Part shown: in pieces, positions 29,471 through 31,776 of the stretch
How positions within the stretch are numbered: the stretch's first letter is position 1
Layout of the letters: every line of letters starts with the position of its first letter
Source: a virus
IMG/VR virus record: IMGVR_UViG_3300030451_001440
Span: 1 to 31,776 of that record
Strand: one strand, 5' to 3'
DNA length: 31,776 nt
Made by a program: the position numbers and the translations under genes
Notes under the pieces: model-generated
The model's input: the letters and a program-made list of their open reading frames with translations, nothing else
Told to the model about the DNA's origin: nothing
Database searches by the model: none

Positions 29471-29640
29471 TACGCCACCTCCTTGATGTCTTTAAGTTTA
29501 TTGAAAGCATTAACAACGTCATCGTCAGTATAATCTGTGCCACCATTACATTTGATGACATCTTTTAGATGACCAACAATTTCAAATATCTCACCGATTG
29601 TTAATTCTACTTTTACTTTTTTGTGAAAATCAATTTTCAT
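29470..29640 (-). CDS. Small hypothetical early protein
   Basis: A 56-residue protein from the ATG at 29640 (MKIDFHKKVKVELTIGEIFE), which has GGGAGG upstream and overlaps the previous stop (ATGA). A start four codons earlier is open but lacks that site. It contains a strand, then a helix (IVGHLKDVIKCNGGTDYTDD) and ends DVVNAFNKLKDIKEVA. The last codons (KEVA) double as the next gene's ribosome site. Function unknown. Confidence 0.62.
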   Translation of the reverse strand: MKIDFHKKVKVELTIGEIFEIVGHLKDVIKCNGGTDYTDDDVVNAFNKLKDIKEVA

Positions 29641-29855
29641 GCGGCCTCCCAAACGTTTTGACCGTTAATATTAACATTTACATTTTGTTTCCAAAGGCTA
29701 ACGTGTGTTATCCACTGCTTTGGAACATTGTAAGTGTCCATGACTATTTGCTGGGCCTGGGTATCATTTGCGGCAAATATGAAAACCCTAGCAGGGTGAG
29801 CAAATTTATCGCAACGAAATAAGATTCTGTATTTATTCATAACTCCTTTTTTCAT
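29637..29855 (-). CDS. Small hypothetical early protein
   Basis: A 72-residue protein. The ATG at 29855 has AAGGAGG and overlaps the previous stop (ATGA); an internal ATG six codons later also has AAGGAG, so two starts may be used. It is basic and aromatic: KYRILFRCDKFAHPARVFIF, AANDTQAQQIVMDTYNVPKQ, WITHVSLWKQNVNVNING. The alternation suggests beta-alpha-beta. No family recognised. Confidence 0.62.
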   Translation of the reverse strand: MKKGVMNKYRILFRCDKFAHPARVFIFAANDTQAQQIVMDTYNVPKQWITHVSLWKQNVNVNINGQNVWEAA

Positions 29856-30097
29856 GTTACCTCCTTTTTAATTTTGAACATGGGGTCATTCAATATGCAC
29901 TCAACAATGTATTTGGCATCGGCGTAAGTGTCACAGCTGTCAATACCGTAGCCAGCCTCAAAGTAACAGTCGCCATACCAATAGCCTTCTCTAACACCAA
30001 CGGTCCAAAAAACACTGCCGTCATAGCCTTGAACTTTTGTAATGTCAAACACGTCCCACTCGTATTGGCCAGCACTAAGTCTTTTTGGTCTCTTCAT
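29852..30097 (-). CDS. Small hypothetical early protein, Tyr-rich
   Basis: An 81-residue protein. Strand-like N-terminal part (AGQYEWDVFDITKVQGYDGS, VFWTVGVREGYWYGDCYFEA) and a helix (TYADAKYIVECILNDPMFK). Starts coupled to the preceding gene by ATGA at 30094-30097. The end (KKEVT) uses codons that form the next ribosome site. Nothing recognised; a small protein interaction domain is possible. Confidence 0.62.
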   Translation of the reverse strand: MKRPKRLSAGQYEWDVFDITKVQGYDGSVFWTVGVREGYWYGDCYFEAGYGIDSCDTYADAKYIVECILNDPMFKIKKEVT

Positions 30098-30279
30098 AAC
30101 CCTAGCTCCCTCGCGTTGAGTTTTTTATCCTTCATCCACTCAAACACGAAATCCTTGGCTTGATGCGGAAACATATCAAAGTCATGCACTAGCCATTCCC
30201 AAGCACCGTACATGTTGACAAATCCAGACTCTCTCAAATCATCGAGATACTGGAACACTTCTTTATCTTTGTCGTTCAT
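30094..30279 (-). CDS. Small hypothetical early protein, first gene of the leftward run
   Basis: I start at the ATG at 30279 (MNDKDKEVFQYLDDLRESGF), with a good AGGAGGGG site; the open frame upstream lies over the promoter region and lacks such a site. The 61 residues are helical with Trp and His (NMYGAWEWLVHDFDMFPHQA, KDFVFEWMKDKK). This looks like a small helix-turn-helix-sized or protein-binding peptide, but no domain is recognised. It is transcribed from the leftward promoter at 30315-30356. Confidence 0.65.
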   Translation of the reverse strand: MNDKDKEVFQYLDDLRESGFVNMYGAWEWLVHDFDMFPHQAKDFVFEWMKDKKLNARELGL

Positions 30280-30314
30280 AACCCCTCCTGGTTTGTTTTT
30301 GTTTTTAACTTCAT

Positions 30315-30356
30315 TTCCCACATACCTATAATAGCAAATATGCACATAATTACAAG
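30315..30356 (-). promoter_or_regulatory. Leftward early promoter
   Basis: Read leftward: TTGTAA (30350-30355), 16-base spacer with ATGTGCAT, TATTAT (30328-30333), then ATGTGGGAA (30315-30323). It matches 9800-9842 in order, spacing and the ATGTGGGAA block. It lies about 36 bases upstream of the first leftward gene start. The region 30280-30461 (182 bases) holds nothing else except the rightward promoter. Confidence 0.68.
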
Positions 30357-30389
30357 TCTTTATATAAAGAAATATTTATTAGTAAATAC

Positions 30390-30427
30390 TTGCATATTTG
30401 TATAAAGTGTGCATAATAAAGATGTGG
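30390..30427 (+). promoter_or_regulatory. Rightward early promoter
   Basis: TTGCAT (30390-30395), then ATTTGTATAAAGTGTG, CATAAT (30412-30417), then ATGTGG (30422-30427). The -35-to-ATGTGG distance is 26 bases, like the leftward copies (26-27). It lies 35 bases upstream of the first rightward gene start and 35 bases from the leftward promoter, making a divergent control region. Confidence 0.65.
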
Positions 30428-30461
30428 ATAGAAAAATTAATCATAAAACCAAGGAGGCAGT

Positions 30462-30767
30462 ATGAAGTATTTAAAATCTACGTTTGAAGGCGAGTTAGCT
30501 TACAGGTCAACCAAAAGAGATTACAAGGTTGCAATGTGGGCCAAAATTCCATTGGCAGACGGCAGAATAAGAGTTGACCATTTATCCTTTAACAGTAAGC
30601 CTTTGACTAAAGGCTCTGCTCTTAAATGGTACTACAAAGACAGTGCATACGATTACGCAGGTATCAAGGTGTTTGCTATGCCTGTCGAAGAGGTAACAAA
30701 AGAAGAGTTCGATAATAGAGACGAATTAATAAAAAAAGCATGGGAGGCAAAAAATGAAATTAACTAG
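30462..30767 (+). CDS. Hypothetical protein, first rightward gene
   Basis: A 101-residue protein with a strong AAGGAGG site before MKYLKSTFEGELAYRSTKRD. Strands and charged turns dominate (YKVAMWAKIPLADGRIRVDH, LSFNSKPLTKGSALKWYYKD), with a C-terminal helix (EEFDNRDELIKKAWEAKNEI). Its end overlaps the next gene by 14 bases, where GGGAGG acts as ribosome site. No family recognised. The position suggests an early gene. Confidence 0.65.
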   Translation: MKYLKSTFEGELAYRSTKRDYKVAMWAKIPLADGRIRVDHLSFNSKPLTKGSALKWYYKDSAYDYAGIKVFAMPVEEVTKEEFDNRDELIKKAWEAKNEIN

Positions 30768-31332
30768 AGACTTTTATATACCAGAGGGGGCCAAAGAAAT
30801 TAAGGCCGCCACAACAGACGCCGTTGCATACACCAACGACTATCCAGACGGAACCAAATATACCGTCATGGTCTTTGGTGGCAAGAGAACCAAATACGAT
30901 AAGTATTACGGTTTCAAAACCAAAGAGGACAGAGAGAATTACATTCTCAAGTATTTCGCCCAACAAGAAAACTTAGCGGATTCTAAAAAGAAGTGGGCGG
31001 AAAAACAAAAGGCCCAGGCAGAGGAAAATCAAAAGAGTTACCAGGTTGGCGATATTCTTGTTTCAATGTGGGGTTATGACCAAACCAACATCGACTTCTA
31101 CCAGATTGTTGAGAGAACAGCGAAAATGGCCACGATTCAAAAAATTGCTAGTGAGTATTTGGAGTATGACAGCGCTAGTGAAGATAAGGTAGTGCCAGCC
31201 AAAGATAAATTTATTGGCAAGCCATTCAAAAAAAAGGTGGGTCCATACGGAATCAACTTAAACAGTTATTCTCTTGCGAGTCTTTGGGACGGCAACCCAC
31301 AATATAAAACAGCTTACGGGTGGGGGCACTAA
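30754..31332 (+). CDS. Conserved phage/plasmid-type hypothetical protein
   Basis: A 192-residue protein. The N-terminal half is strand-rich with charged helix (KYYGFKTKEDRENYILKYFA, DSKKKWAEKQKAQAEENQ). The C-terminal half has VGDILVSMWGYDQTNIDFYQ, FIGKPFKKKVGPYGINLNSY and YSLASLWDGNPQYKTAYGWG. The GDIL-S-WGYDQTN-DFYQ and SYS-AS-WDG-P-Y-T-YG motifs are ones I have seen in many phage and plasmid hypothetical proteins. Function unknown. It starts inside the end of the previous gene and shares TAATG with the next. Confidence 0.7.
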   Translation: MKLTRDFYIPEGAKEIKAATTDAVAYTNDYPDGTKYTVMVFGGKRTKYDKYYGFKTKEDRENYILKYFAQQENLADSKKKWAEKQKAQAEENQKSYQVGDILVSMWGYDQTNIDFYQIVERTAKMATIQKIASEYLEYDSASEDKVVPAKDKFIGKPFKKKVGPYGINLNSYSLASLWDGNPQYKTAYGWGH

Positions 31333-31748
31333 TGAGTACAAGAGCTTGCTATGTTTTCAAAGGCAATAATCCTCTTGGCGAAGAGGATTGTGTAACTATC
31401 TACAAACACCATGACGGATATCCGTCTGGTGGGACGACTTGGATTATGTTGGCCAAAGACTACGCCAAGCAGTTGGCCACAGATAAGTTTGACAAATCTC
31501 TTTATCCGAGGGAGGCAATGGTAACAGGTTTTATGGCTTGTCCAGATATTACAAATTGTAAAGAATTTACACCTCACTTTGAGTGTCACGGTGATCTTAA
31601 TTATCACTATGAGATTACTGATATGGACAAGGTTGAAATCTACAGACACAGCGGACCTATAGAGGGTGACTGGAATTACAGTTTAATTTTTGAGGGCACT
31701 ATTGAAGAGGCTTACAAAAAATACAACAAAGAATTTGAGGAGGCCTAA
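31332..31748 (+). CDS. Hypothetical protein, STRACYVF...HHDGYPSG type
   Basis: I start at the ATG at 31332 (MSTRACYVFKGNNPLGEEDC), which overlaps the previous TAA (TAATG) and follows a G-rich stretch; a GTG-start extension four codons upstream is less likely. The 138 residues contain VTIYKHHDGYPSGGTTWIML, CPDITNCKEFTPHFECHGDL and a C-terminal IFEGTIEEAYKKYNKEFEEA. The N-terminal MSTRA... and H-DGYP-G motif recurs in phage and plasmid small proteins. Cys and His might bind metal. Function unknown. Confidence 0.7.
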   Translation: MSTRACYVFKGNNPLGEEDCVTIYKHHDGYPSGGTTWIMLAKDYAKQLATDKFDKSLYPREAMVTGFMACPDITNCKEFTPHFECHGDLNYHYEITDMDKVEIYRHSGPIEGDWNYSLIFEGTIEEAYKKYNKEFEEA

Positions 31749-31776
31749 TGATTACCTACGAAGATAAAAAAGTCAC
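31748..31776 (+). CDS. Start of a further rightward gene (cut by right edge)
   Basis: The ATG at 31748 begins MITYEDKKV in the frame following the TAATG junction, with GAGGAGG seven bases upstream. Only nine complete codons are visible. It continues the rightward early operon. Confidence 0.55.

Noticed and set aside
1-31776. tRNA genes, CRISPR arrays, insertion sequences
   Set aside because: No cloverleaf-like segments, spaced short repeats or transposase genes were seen on either strand.

Overview
The window is part of the genome of a tailed double-stranded DNA phage. It carries a complete head, lysis and tail-fibre gene set with no cellular housekeeping genes, and genes are packed almost without gaps (most neighbours overlap by 1-8 bases or are a few bases apart). 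Several protein families here (tail-fibre SPRY/LamG and repeat proteins, the small Lys-rich proteins, the GroES-like protein, the SU10-type adaptor) are ones I associate with uncultured marine phages and phages of marine Alphaproteobacteria such as SAR11/SAR116. The host is therefore an inference, since nothing in the window names it. No tape-measure, sheath or tail-tube gene is visible, which favours a short-tailed (podovirus-like) virion.

Layout. Everything from 1 to about 30280 is read leftward (- strand); from 30462 to the right edge genes are read rightward. Following the leftward transcripts from the right: (i) 30279-28343, a run of small early-type genes ending in a serine recombinase; (ii) 28306-26429, a 625-residue protein with a hydrophobic segment and a RelA/SpoT-like domain, whose 3' end contains a convincing antisense ORF; (iii) 26436-21117, tail-fibre and receptor-binding genes; (iv) 21101-18089, a lysis cassette of small membrane proteins, a candidate spanin pair, a thermonuclease-like protein and a GH24 lysozyme; (v) 17986-9947, the head module: large terminase, portal, AT-hook protein, GroES-like co-chaperonin, scaffold, decoration protein and major capsid protein, closed by a strong intrinsic terminator; (vi) 9767-8086, a five-gene accessory cassette with a dNTPase/nucleotidase-like HAD protein and its own promoter; (vii) 7994-1, virion proteins, an unusual block of six very basic small proteins, and connector/tail genes ending in a tail hub-like protein cut by the left edge.

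Regulation visible in the sequence. Three copies of a related promoter element (TTGYAW, a TGTGCA core, a -10 box and an ATGTGG start-site motif at constant spacing) lie at 9800-9842 (leftward), 30315-30356 (leftward) and 30390-30427 (rightward). They tie the accessory cassette inside the structural region to the early control region. Small genes of both early-type regions also share near-identical Shine-Dalgarno/start modules. Palindromes at 18003-18035 and 8048-8068 precede the head and tail operons.

The most interesting candidates are the RelA/SpoT-like protein with its embedded antisense ORF next to a recombinase, the cluster of basic proteins with shared C-terminal signatures, and the repeated promoter family. 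No tRNA, rRNA, CRISPR array or insertion sequence was seen.
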